DNA of 64,000 nt from Eukaryota sp. TZLM1-RC (lineage: Eukaryota; Metamonada: BaSk clade): NCBI GenBank assembly GCA_040285825.1, contig JAUPSS010000011.1:755658-819657 (forward strand). The letters are read 5' to 3'. This document shows, piece after piece, positions 1-11,527 of the stretch (positions within the stretch are counted from its first letter, which is position 1; the number at the start of each line of letters is the position of its first letter). The notes under the pieces are model-generated. The model searched no databases and had not been told where the DNA came from. It saw nothing but the letters and a program-made list of their open reading frames with translations. The position numbers were made by a program, and so were the translations under genes.

Positions 1-1920
1 ATATTTGACCAACGATTGTAATAAACAACCATTGGTCAATATACGAAACTAGGAACTTCATATGAGCCTCAGTAAATCGTATCAAAACGATACTCTTACA
101 TTTACAGCAATTGTTTTATTAGTTTACAACATTCAATTGTATACTTTTTGATTTTTATTTTTTCAATTTAATGTTTAAAAATTAATAAACTCAATTAATT
201 CAAATATATACAAAATCAATTGAAAATGTAATCATGAGTTTGTACTGATCAAGTAACACATAGCCAACACTACTCACACACAATTTCACACAAAGTTTGA
301 TCACAAGTTGATCACATCTAGTACATAAGGACTACATGCAACTCACCTAATCATACCAATGACCATTCAACCAATCATACCAATGACTACTCAAATGACC
401 ATAGCACGGACTTTAACACCACAATTGTTATAATAATTGTCCCAAAATGGACTTTAAATATTTGACCAATGATTGTAATAAACAACCATTGGTCAATATA
501 CGAAACTAGGAACTTCATATGAGCCTCAGTAAATCGTATCAAAAACGATACTCTTACACTTACAGCAATGGTTATATTAGTTTGCAACATTCAATTGTAT
601 ACTTTTTGATTTTTTACTATTTTTACAATTTAATGTTTAAAAATTAATAACTCAATTAATTCAAATATATACAAAATCAATTGAAAATGTAATCATGAGT
701 TTGTTCTGATCAAGTAACACATAGCCAACATTACTCAGACACAATTTCACACAAAGTTTGATCACAAGTTGATCACATCTAGTACATAAGGACTACATGC
801 AACTCACCTAATCATACCAATGACCATTCAACCAATCATACCAATGACTACTCAAATGACCATAGCACGGACTTTAACACCACAATTGTTATAATAATTG
901 TCCCAAAATGGACTTTAAATATTTGACCAATGATTGTAATAAACAACCATTGGTCAATATACGAAACTAGGAACTTCATATGAGCCTCAGTAAATCGTAT
1001 CAAAAACGATACTCTTACACTTACAGCAATGGTTATATTAGTTTGCAACATTCAATTGTATACTTTTTGATTTTTTACTATTTTTACAATTTAATGTTTA
1101 AAAATTAATAACTCAATTAATTCAAATATATACAAAATCAATTGAAAATGTAATCATGAGTTTGTTCTGATCAAGTAACACATAGCCAACATTACTCACA
1201 CACAATTTCACACAAAGTTTGATCACAAGTTGATCACATCTGGTACATAAGGACTACATGCAACTCACCTAATCATACCAATGACCATTCAACCAATCAT
1301 ACCAATGACTACTCAAATGACCATAGCACGGACTTTAACACCACAATTGTTATAATAATTGTCCCAAAATGGACTTTAAATATTTGACCAATGATTGTAA
1401 TAAACAACCATTGGTCAATATACGAAACTAGGAACTTCATATGAGCCTCAGTAAATCGTATCAAAAACGATACTCTTACACTTACAGCAATGGTTATATT
1501 AGTTTGCAACATTCAATTGTATACTTTTTGATTTTTTACTATTTTTACAATTTAATGTTTAAAAATTAATAACTCAATTAATTCAAATATATACAAAATC
1601 AATTGAAAATGTAATCATGAGTTTGTTCTGATCAAGTAACACATAGCCAACATTACTCAGACACAATTTCACACAAAGTTTGATCACAAGTTGATCACAT
1701 CTAGTACATAAGGACTACATGCAACTCACCTAATCATACCAATGACCATTCAACCAATCATACCAATGACTACTCAAATGACCATAGCACGGACTTTAAC
1801 ACCACAATTGTTATAATAATTGTCCCAAAATGGACTTTAAATATTTGACCAATGATTGTAATAAACAACCATTGGTCAATATACGAAAACTAGGAACTTC
1901 ATATGAGCCTCAGTAAATCG
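1..1920. repeat. 461-bp satellite array, block 1 (about 4 monomers)
   Basis: Tandem monomers repeat head to tail with a period of 461 bp; the same landmark recurs at 387, 848, 1309 and 1770. Each monomer is AT-rich and carries several dyads. The strongest is TTGACCAATG at 462-471 paired with CATTGGTCAA at 487-496, a perfect 10-bp stem with a 15-nt loop. Others are ACAATT/AATTGT and two TGATCA sites. A 67-codon minus-strand frame recurs in each unit, but it is repeated because the monomer is repeated and nothing supports expression. The block ends at 1920 where a LINE tail is inserted. Confidence 0.97.
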
Positions 1921-2737
1921 TTCTTTTGCTGGTTTTGACTCAATCTGGGACAAACGAATTAAAATTTGCCAACGTCAAATCACTCATTTATTTTATAAGG
2001 AGAAATTGAGTCTTTTGAAGGAAAAACTATCAGAATGCGAACGACTACAATTTATTTCAAATTGTGACAGTCAATCTTCTTGTTTTTGAAAGTCTTGCCT
2101 ATTTCTCAAAATTTTACGTTCTCAGATGATTGCTTTAAATACCTAATAAATCTGAGATTGCTTCAAGGAGAACAATTTGTGATATGTCCTTTGTGTGGTT
2201 ATGGAGACCTAGGCTTAGATCACTCTTTTCAATGTAGAAAAGTCTCGAGAATGGTTACACAAAGACATGACGAAGTAAATAATATTATTAACGAATTAAA
2301 TAATTTTGAATCTGAAAAGGAATTTAAATTTGGTTTAAATAAGCAGTTACGTGTTGATGGCTTTCAAACGTCAACCAAAATTGCTTTTGATGTTACAATA
2401 GTTGGAGGTTATGGTAATAATTGGAGTGATGCTTTTTCGAAAGCTTATTCTGATAAAATTGCAAAGTATTCAATTTTAAAAGAATTAAATTTAATTAACC
2501 AAATTGTTCCTCTCGTTTTTAGTGTTCATGGGGGTTTTTACACTAAAACAAAAGTACTGTTTGACCAATTTGGATGGAATGAGGTAGCAAATGAAATTAG
2601 TTGTATCATTTTGAAGAATAGCTTTAAATGCCACAGTGCATTTAATTATATACTTCAAAAAAAAAGAGAAGATCGTCAATGTTGGTAGGTAGTTGTTTTT
2701 TTAGTATTCAAGTAGTTTCTTCTTAATTTTCAATAAA
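1921..2737 (+). mobile_element. 5'-truncated group-B LINE, 3' end (copy B1)
   Basis: The insertion breaks a satellite monomer and is flanked by the 9-bp target-site duplication AGTAAATCG (1912-1920 and 2738-2746). It encodes only the C-terminal part of a retrotransposon protein. A C-x2-C...H...C finger starts at CPLCGYGD and is followed by TQRHDEV, then by VDGF...FDVTIVGGYG and KIAKYS. The last two look like the D...D...K pattern of the restriction-like endonuclease domain used by R2/R4/Utopia-type LINEs. The longest frame is 2080-2688. One T fewer in a T run near 2085, compared with the twin copy at 10710-11527, breaks the frame upstream. The tail is T-rich with AATAAA-like sequence near 2730. 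Confidence 0.88.
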
Positions 2738-5172
2738 AGTAAATCGTATCAAAAACGATACTCTTACACTTACAGCAATGGTTATATTAGTTTGCAACAT
2801 TCAATTGTATACTTTTTGATTGTTTACTATTTTTACAATTTAATGTTTAAAAATTAATAACTCAATTAATTCAAATATATACAAAATCAATTGAAAATGT
2901 AATCATGAGTTTGTTCTGATCAAGTAACACATAGCCAACACTACTCAGACACAATTTCACACAAAGTTTGATCACAAGTTGATCACATCTAGTACATAAG
3001 GACTACATGCAACTCACCTAATCATACCAATGACCATTCAACCAATCATACCAATGACTACTCAAATGACCATAGCACGGACTTTAACACCACAATTGTT
3101 ATAATAATTGTCCCAAAATGGACTTTAAATATTTGACCAATGATTGTAATAAACAACCATTGGTCAATATACGAAACTAGGAACTTCATATGAGCCTCAG
3201 TAAATCGTATCAAAAACGATACTCTTACACTTACAGCAATGGTTATATTAGTTTGCAACATTCAATTGTATACTTTTTGATTTTTTACTATTTTTACAAT
3301 TTAATGTTTAAAAATTAATAACTCAATTAATTCAAATATATACAAAATCAATTGAAAATGTAATCATGAGTTTGTTCTGATCAAGTAACACATAGCCAAC
3401 ATTACTCACACACAATTTCACACAAAGTTTGATCACAAGTTGATCACATCTAGTACATAAGGACTACATGCAACTCACCTAATCATACCAATGACCATTC
3501 AACCAATCATGCCAATGACTACTCAAATGACCATAGCACGGACTTTAACACCACAATTGTTATAATAATTGTCCCAAAATGGACTTTAAATATTTGACCA
3601 ATGATTGTAATAAACAACCATTGGTCAATATACGAAACTAGGAACTTCATATGAGCCTCAGTAAATCGTATCAAAAACGATACTCTTACACTTACAGCAA
3701 TGGTTATATTAGTTTGCAACATTCAATTGTATACTTTTGATTTTTTACTATTTTACAATTTAATGTTTAAAAATTAATAACTCAATCAATTCAAATATAT
3801 ACAAAATCAATTGAAAATGTAATCATGAGTTTGTTCTGATCAAGTAACACATAGCCAACACTACTCACACACAATTTCACACAAAGTTTGATCACAAGTT
3901 GATCACATCTTGTACATAAGGACTACATGCAACTCATCTAATCATACCAATGACCATTCAACCAATCATACCAATGACTACTCAAATGACCATAGCACGG
4001 ACTTTAACACCACAATTGTTATAATAATTGTCCCAAAATGGACTTTAAATATTTGACCAACGATTGTAATAAACAACCATTGGTCAATATACGAAACTAG
4101 GAACTTCATATGAGCCTCAGTAAATCGTATCAAAAACGATACTCTTACACTTACAGCAATGGTTATATTAGTTTGCAACATTCAATTGTATACTTTTTGA
4201 TTTTTTACTATTTTTACAATTTAATGTTTAAAAATTTATAACTCAATTAATTCAAATATATACAAAATCAATTGAAAATGTAATCATGAGTTTGTTCTGA
4301 TCAAGTAACACATAGTCAACACTACTCACACACAATTTCACACAAAGTTTGATCACAAGTTGATCACATCTAGTACATAAAGACTACATGCAACTCATCT
4401 AATCATACCAATGACCATTCAACCAATCATACCAATGACTACTCAAATGACCATAGCACGGACTTTAACACCACAATTGTTATAATAATTGTCCCAAAAT
4501 GGACTTTAAATATTTGACCAACGATTGTAATAAACAACCATTGGTCAATATACGAAACTAGGAACTTCATATGAGCCTCAGTAAATCGTATCAAAAACGA
4601 TACTCTTACACTTACAGCAATGGTTATATTAGTTTGCAACATTCAATTGTATACTTTTTGATTTTTTACTTTTTTTACAATTTAATGTTTAAAAATTAAT
4701 ACACTCAATTAATTCAAATATATACAAAATCAATTGAAAATGTAATCATGAGTTTGTTCTGATCAAGTAACACATAGCCAACATTACTCACACACAATTT
4801 CACACAAAGTTTGATCACAAGTTGATCACATCTGGTACATAAGGACTACATGCAACTCACCTAATCATACCAATGACCATTCAACCAATCATACCAATGG
4901 CTACTCAAATGACCATAGCACGGACTTTAACACCACAATTGTTATAATAATTGTCCCAAAATGGACTTTAAATATTTGACCAACGATTGTAATAAACAAC
5001 CATTGGTCAATATACGAAACTGGGAACTTCATATGAGCCTCAGTAAATCGTATCAAAAACGATACTCTTACACTGACAGCAATTGTTGTATTAGTTTACA
5101 ACATTCAATTGTATACTTTTTGATTTTTTTACTATTTTTACAATTTAATGTTTAAAAATTAATAACTCAATT
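2738..5172. repeat. 461-bp satellite array, block 2 (about 5 monomers)
   Basis: This continues the array, with landmarks at 3058, 3519, 3978, 4439 and 4900. Monomer-specific variants are visible, such as TCATGCCAATG near 3507 and CTTGTACAT near 3908. They recur in the same order in the 11.5-12.8 kb block, which shows that the two stretches are copies of one another. The block ends with ACTCAATT at 5165-5172, the left target-site duplication of the next insertion. Confidence 0.97.
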
Positions 5173-5197
5173 TTTTTTTCTCCCTCCATGCTTATCT

Positions 5198-5644
5198 ATG
5201 CCTCCGAAGTCAGTTACTTCAAAACCTTCTAGAGGACGCCCTAAGAATTCTGTGACTACCTGTTCTTTGTGCAAAACTGTTGGTCACACAAAAACAACAT
5301 GTTCTCGGCGAAAAGTTTTGTCAGATGAAGCTGTATTGGCATCATTATCTTCACCTATTGAGTCTATTGAGCCTCCACAGATACTTCATTCGTCTTCAGT
5401 CAGTAGTAATACAAAATCATGTTTGTTCTGTTGTTCTCCAGTTTCTGGATTCAATGTTTCGGGTCGACCTCTTTTGGTTTGTGATTCTTGCACGCCAATT
5501 GATCCTTGTAGACCTCCATTTGCAATCCCTCAATTCGTTTCTCCTGCTCATTCGTCTTCTCTTGCAACAGTTATTCGATCTTTAACCTTCTCTCTTCGAA
5601 AGGGCATTTGGAATCCTTCGATTTTTTTGGAAATTTTTTTCTAA
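5198..5644 (+). CDS. LINE A3 5' reading frame: AT-hook-like and zinc-knuckle N-terminus
   Basis: A 148-codon frame starts at ATG 5198; another ATG lies at 5188. Near the N-terminus is RGRPKN, an AT-hook-like basic motif at about residue 13. It is followed by C-x2-C-x4-H-x4-C (CSLCK..GH....C, residues ~22-35), a classic retroviral-type zinc knuckle. A second pair of CxxC motifs (CLFC, CDSC) lies at about residues 75-99. These are typical nucleic-acid-binding modules at the front of LINE proteins. The frame ends at 5644 just before the RT-containing frame at 5649. Group-A LINEs may encode a single long protein, so this end may be a frameshift rather than a true ORF1 boundary. Confidence 0.7.
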   Translation: MPPKSVTSKPSRGRPKNSVTTCSLCKTVGHTKTTCSRRKVLSDEAVLASLSSPIESIEPPQILHSSSVSSNTKSCLFCCSPVSGFNVSGRPLLVCDSCTPIDPCRPPFAIPQFVSPAHSSSLATVIRSLTFSLRKGIWNPSIFLEIFF

Positions 5645-5648
5645 GGCT

Positions 5649-8179
5649 ATGTCTTCACACAAGAAATCTAAATATAAGAAGTCGGTTCCACAATCTAAAA
5701 ATGTCAAAAAGCGCTTTGAGTCTTTGATTCTTCGTTCACAATACTCTTCAGCACTTAAATTATTGGCTGGTTCTTCTCCTGCTGCCTTCAATGATGAAAC
5801 ATTGGATTCTTTAAATTCTCTTCATCCACATGAAGACTTCACCATAAATCACATAGTCTCTGATAATGAACGTGATTTCTTCACTGCTAATCCTATCACT
5901 TGTGATGAAGTTAGTGTAGCTATTAAAGGACTTCCGTCTGGTCGTTCTGCTGGGCCTTCTGGACTTAGTTATGATCATTTGAAGTCCGCAGTCAACATAT
6001 GTCCAGAAATCGTGGATGATTTAGTTTTCTTTTTTAATAGTGTCATCATGGGACGTTTCAAGTTACCACAGGCGTTAATGGCATCTCGTTTAGTTGCTTT
6101 AAATAAGCCTGGAGGTGGTGTCAGACCTATTGCTGTTGGTGAGTCCATAACGAGATTATTAGCAATTATTTCTTTTTAAAAGAGTTAAGTCATCCGCAAT
6201 TAATTTTTTCGTCCTTATCAGTTTGCTATCGGAATTCCTGATGGCACAACATGTGCTGCGTTGTGTACAGATTTACTTTTCAATCAAAAAGGCGAAAATT
6301 ATTTATTGAACATTGATTTTAAAAATGCTTTCAACTCCGTTTTTCGCTCCAGTATTTTGCATGAACTTGAACTACACTATCCTCCACTTTTGCCGTATTT
6401 TTAAATTGATGTATGGATCACCCTCTAACTTAATTTTTCATTCTGAGAATATTGTTTCGTCAAGAGGGGTCAAACAAGGGGATCCATTGGGTCCATTTTT
6501 CTTTGCTTAGCACTGCAATCAGTTTTTGGTAAAATTTAAGTCGGATTTTCCTGACATTCATATATGTGCTTATGCAGATGATTTATCACTTATTGGCCCT
6601 TTGTCTCTTTTACAACACGGTTTACAACATTTTGTTTTTCTGGCCAAACAAATAGGGTTAGACATTAAATTGCCCAAGTGATTCATTATTGGTAATCAGC
6701 ATGCGGAGGTGGCATTTAATGAAACTTTTATCAAATACGTTGATTACGAGGAAGATGCTATTCGGTTTCTTGGATCTTATTTTGGAAATAGTGAAAAAGT
6801 TAAATCGATTTTGTCAGGTATTTTGGAAAAAATCGAAGAGCAACTTTTGGCTATTCAAGATCTACAAATTGACAAACATTTAGCGTTTTCGGTCCTCAAT
6901 GTGTGTTTTGGGTCAAAAATTAATCATCTTCTTCGTTCTTTATCTCCCACAATTTCTCATGATTTTGCACGTCAATTCAATACTTTGAGAACAAATTTCT
7001 TAGGAAATTTAGTAGAAGTTTGTCCGTCTAAAATTCCTTATCATGCATTTTTTAGTCCTAAATTTGGTGGAGTTGGTTTTTCAAAAGCAGAGTATTTATG
7101 CAAAAGTGCTTTTATTGGTGGTATGAAAAATTTTCTTTTGAATGGAAACTTCGTTTTGATCATATTCCTTTGAATGAATCACATCCTTTATTAATTTCTC
7201 TTGACAAAATGGTGCAAGAACTACCTGTTGATGTTTGGAATAGGAGTTTTTCCTTCAAGTTTGCCTGCTGTGCCTTCGAGATCTTTCACCAACCTTCATC
7301 TTGCTGTTGTGAAATTACAGAAGTCTGTTCTTATTGGTTTTGAAGACCTGGATTTTTCTAAACGACTTAGTGTGACTAAGATTAATAATCCCGTCTTTGC
7401 TGCCTTTTATCAGACATTCAGAACTGTACTAGTTTAATATCTCAGCAACCAAGGCCATTTGGTCTTCACTTAACAAATGAAGCTTGGAAACAAAACATGC
7501 GGTTGAGATTAGGGATGTATCCAAGTGGTCTTTTGGACAATTCTTATTGTATTTGTAACAAAAACCTACTGCCAATTTTCGTCATATTGTGAGCTGTAAG
7601 AAATTTCTCCAATATAGGTCAGTTCTTCATAATGCCGTTCGTGATGTGCCATATGAGATGTTCAAGTGTTACAATTTTAGTTGCAAAGTAGAACCTTTGT
7701 TGAAGCATTATAGTGATGATAATCTTTTTAATTCACGTCGAGGTGATTTAATTGCTCCTTTTGTGGATTCCTCTCAAGTTGTTGTTGATTTCACTACAGT
7801 TGATCCCTTTGCTTTTGTTTATCGCGATGATGTTTTACTTAGTACTAATGGTCATTTAAACAAGGCTGAAGATCGTAAGAGAGATAAATATACTGAGATA
7901 TTAAATGATTTAAATAAGAACCTTTATTCGAAGTTTTCGTTTGTTCCTTTTGCCTTTTCGATTTTTGGCAACATTGGACAATCCGCCTTGAATTTCATCA
8001 ATGATTTTGGTAATTTATGTCGTTCAAGTGGTAAGAATTTTGCAGAGAATTTATGGAAAAATCGTATCATTTTCGCTTTGTACAGAAGTGTTCCCAAGTA
8101 CTTGAGTTTAATGATGTCTAGACTTTATAAGGATTCATCAAGAGTTGGCGTGGAGAATTTAGTTTCTTATGTGTTTTAG
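5649..8179 (+). pseudogene. LINE A3 reverse transcriptase / endonuclease, frameshifted
   Basis: The RT fingers are readable at 5649-6179 (AGPSGLSYDHLK, then GGGVRPIAVGES). Motif A is NIDFKNAFNS at ~6310. Motif B is SRGVKQGDPLGP at ~6460, followed by a break. Motif C is AYADDLSLIG at ~6570-6600. The thumb and linker run through 6709-7173 with the group-A signature FGGVGFSKAEYLCKSAFIGG. The C-terminal frame 7589-8179 has SCKKF...HNAVRDV and RRGDLIAPF...VVVDFTTVDP, matching the finger plus RGD...D endonuclease-like motif. At least four frameshifts or stops (near 6180, 6510, 6680 and 7170) separate the pieces. The function would be target-primed reverse transcription; this copy cannot make the whole protein. 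Confidence 0.88.
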
Positions 8180-8220
8180 TTTGTTCTATTTGATTCTTCA
8201 TAGAAAATAAATAAATAAAT

Positions 8221-9144
8221 ACTCAATTAATTCAAATATATACAAAATCAATTGAAAATGTAATCATGAGTTTGTACTGATCAAGTAACACATAGCCAAC
8301 ACTACTCACACACAATTTCACACAAAGTTTGATCACAAGTTGATCACATCTAGTACATAAGGACTACATGCAACTCATCTAATCATACCAATGACCATTC
8401 AACCAATCATACCAATGACTACTCAAATGACCATAGCACGGACTTTAACACCACAATTGTTATAATAATTGTCCCAAAATGGACTTTAAATATTTGACCA
8501 ACGATTGTAATAAACAACCATTGGTCAATATACGAAACTAGAAACTTCATATGAGCCTCAGTAAATCGTATCAAAAACGATACTCTTACATTTACAGCAA
8601 TTGTTTTATTAGTTTACAACATTCAATTGTATACTTTTTGATTTTTTATTTTTTTTCAATTTAATGTTTAAAAATTAATAAACTCAATTAATTCAAATAT
8701 ATACAAAATCAATTGAAAATGTAATCATGAGTTTGTACTGATCAAGTAACACATAGCCAACACTACTCACACACAATTTCACACAAAGTTTGATCACAAG
8801 TTGATCACATCTAGTACATAAGGACTACATGCAACTCATCTAATCATACCAATGACCATTCAACCAATCATACCAATGACTACTCAAATGACCATAGCAC
8901 GGACTCTAACACCACAATTTTTATAATAATTGTCCCAAAATGGACTTTAAATATTTGACCAACGATTGTAATAAACAACCATTGGTCAATATACGAAACT
9001 AGGAACTTCATATGAGCCTCAGTAAATCGTATCAAAAACGATACTCTTACACTTACAGCAATGGTTATATTAGTTTGCAACATTCAATTGTATACTTTTT
9101 GATTTTTTACTATTTTTACAATTTAATGTTTAAAAATTAATAAC
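8221..9144. repeat. 461-bp satellite array, block 3 (about 2 monomers)
   Basis: Two monomers lie between LINE insertions. Their sequence variant (GTTTGTACTGATC, and a TTTTATT run near 8650) resembles the partial monomer at the very start of the window more than block 2. The block ends in AAAAATTAATAAC at 9132-9144, the left target-site duplication of the next insertion. Confidence 0.96.
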
Positions 9145-9889
9145 AAATTAAATTATGAGGTAAATTATCAGGCCAGATAAAGGAACGAAATCTCATATTC
9201 AGATATTGTAAATGTTCTCGAGAAATTACAACTACTCATTTGTTAAATTGTAAACATTTTATTACTTTTAGAAGCAAGGTTCATGATGCTGTAAGAGACC
9301 AGTTATATTGTATGTGTAAATCTCATAGAATTGAATCCTTCTTGGAACCTTTGTTGTCAAATCTGTTTGATGCTGAAAATGATTTTCATAAGAATAATAG
9401 AGGTGATGTCATATTACCTGGATTAGATGGAAGCTTCATTTTATTGGATGTAATGTCTGTTGATCCTGGTAATGCCTCAAATGAAAGGCTTGTTAATTCT
9501 GAAATTCATAATCCCCTTTCAAATGCTGAAAATTTTAAATTCAAAAATACAATGAACCTTTGTCCAAATTGGCCAGTCTACAGCATGCAAAAATACAATT
9601 TGTATCCATTTGTATTTTCCCTTTTGGTTCACTTGCACCAACTGCTTTACGTTTTTGGATGATTTTGAAATGATTGTAAAGAGAAGAACTGGCAGAAATT
9701 TCAACAGATTGTTTTTGGCAAAATAGAATTGTGTTTTTCTATTTTTAAGGGGATGTTGAAGATGGTTTCTGATGCTTTGCTTTCTCTTGGATCTCACTAT
9801 GAGAGAGTTGCATCTAGTGTTTTTGTTTTGGGAGAGATGGACTTTTTAGATGTTGATTTATAGGTTTAGAATAAAATTAAATTTTAAAA
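9145..9889 (+). mobile_element. 5'-truncated group-A LINE (A1), 3' end
   Basis: The insertion is flanked by the 13-bp duplication AAAAATTAATAAC (9132-9144 and 9890-9902). It carries the last ~240 codons of the A1 protein. The finger (NCKHF...HDAVRDQ) and RGDVILPGLDGS...LLDVMSVDP lie in frame 9240-9662, followed by a frame break and the C-terminal tail to 9861. It is closely related to the long A1 frame at 28433-30865 but has several indels. It ends in an A-rich tail. Confidence 0.88.
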
Positions 9890-10709
9890 AAAAATTAATA
9901 ACTCAATTAATTCAAATATATACAAAATCAATTGAAAATGTAATCATGAGTTTGTTCTGATCAAGTAACACATAGCCAACATTACTCACACACAATTTCA
10001 CACAAAGTTTGATCTCAAGTTGATCACATCTGGTACATAAGGACTACATGCAACTCGCCTAATCATACCAATGACCATTCAACCAATCATACCAATGACT
10101 ACTCAAATGACCATAGCACGGACTTTAACACCACAATTGTTATAATAATTGTCCCAAAATGGACTTTAAATATTTGACCAATGATTGTAATAAACAACCA
10201 TTGGTCAATATACGAAACTAGGAACTTCATATGAGCCTCAGTAAATCGTATCAAAAACGATACTCTTACACTTACAGCAATGGTTATATTAGTTTGCAAC
10301 ATTCAATTGTATACTTTTTGATTTTTTACTATTTTTACAATTTAATGTTTAAAAATTAATAACTCAATTAATTCAAATATATACAAAATCAATTGAAAAT
10401 GTAATCATGAGTTTGTTCTGATCAAGTAACACATAGCCAACATTACTCAGACACAATTTCACACAAAGTTTGATCACAAGTTGATCACATCTAGTACATA
10501 AGGACTACATGCAACTCACCTAATCATACCAATGACCATTCAACCAATCATACCAATGACTACTCAAATGACCATAGCACGGACTTTAACACCACAATTG
10601 TTATAATAATTGTCCCAAAATGGACTTTAAATATTTGACCAATGATTGTAATAAACAACCATTGGTCAATATACGAAACTAGGAACTTCATATGAGCCTC
10701 AGTAAATCG
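9890..10709. repeat. 461-bp satellite array, block 4 (about 1.8 monomers)
   Basis: Landmarks are at 10099 and 10560. The block carries the same ordered variants as 1105-1920 (TCTGGTACAT in the first unit, ACTCAGACAC in the second) and then meets the same LINE insertion at the same base. It is therefore a duplicate of that stretch, shifted by about 8.79 kb. Confidence 0.96.
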
Positions 10710-11527
10710 TTCTTTTGCTGGTTTTGACTCAATCTGGGACAAACGAATTAAAATTTGCCAACGTCAAATCACTCATTTATTTTATAAGGAGAAATTGAGT
10801 CTTTTGAAGGAAAAACTATCAGAATGCGAACGACTACAATTTATTTCAAATTGTGACAGTCAATCTTCTTGTTTTTTGAAAGTCTTGCCTATTTCTCAAA
10901 ATTTTACGTTCTCAGATGATTGCTTTAAATACCTAATAAATCTGAGATTGCTTCAAGGAGAACAATTTGTGATATGTCCTTTGTGTGGTTATGGAGACCT
11001 AGGCTTAGATCACTCTTTTCAATGTAGAAAAGTCTCGAGAATGGTTACACAAAGACATGACGAAGTAAATAATATTATTAACGAATTAAATAATTTTGAA
11101 TCTGAAAAGGAATTTAAATTTGGTTTAAATAAGCAGTTACGTGTTGATGGCTTTCAAACGTCAACCAAAATTGCTTTTGATGTTACAATAGTTGGAGGTT
11201 ATGGTAATAATTGGAGTGATGCTTTTTCGAAAGCTTATTCTGATAAAATTGCAAAGTATTCAATTTTAAAAGAATTAAATTTAATTAACCAAATTGTTCC
11301 TCTCGTTTTTAGTGTTCATGGAGGTTTTTACACTAAAACAAAAGTACTGTTTGACCAATTTGGATGGAATGAGGTAGCAAATGAAATTAGTTGTATCATT
11401 TTGAAGAATAGCTTTAAATGCCACAGAGCATTTAATTATATACTTCAAAAAAAAGAGAAGATCGTCAATGTTGGTAGGTAGTTGTTTTTTTTAGTATTCA
11501 AGTAGTTTCTTCTTAATTTTCAATAAA
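10710..11527 (+). mobile_element. 5'-truncated group-B LINE, 3' end (copy B2, twin of B1)
   Basis: It has the same truncation point, the same target site and the same AGTAAATCG duplication (10701-10709 and 11528-11536) as the copy at 1921-2737. The frame 10795-11481 (228 codons, no proper ATG because the element is truncated) is intact here. It starts upstream of the finger and runs through CPLCG...H...C, RHDEV, VDGF...FDVTIVGG and the C-terminus. Identical junctions mean it was copied with its satellite surroundings rather than inserted independently. Confidence 0.9.

Larger units (their letters stand above)
5173..8220 (+). mobile_element. Near full-length group-A LINE (A3) inserted in the satellite
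   Basis: This 3.05-kb element sits in a satellite monomer between copies of ACTCAATT (5165-5172 and 8221-8228), a probable 8-bp target-site duplication. It starts with a T/C-rich stretch, then a zinc-knuckle frame, then reverse transcriptase, C-terminal finger and endonuclease-like domain, and ends in an AAATAAATAAATAAAT tail. It is the only copy here that keeps a plausible 5' end. The RT frame is broken by several frameshifts and stops, so the element is probably dead. Confidence 0.9.
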
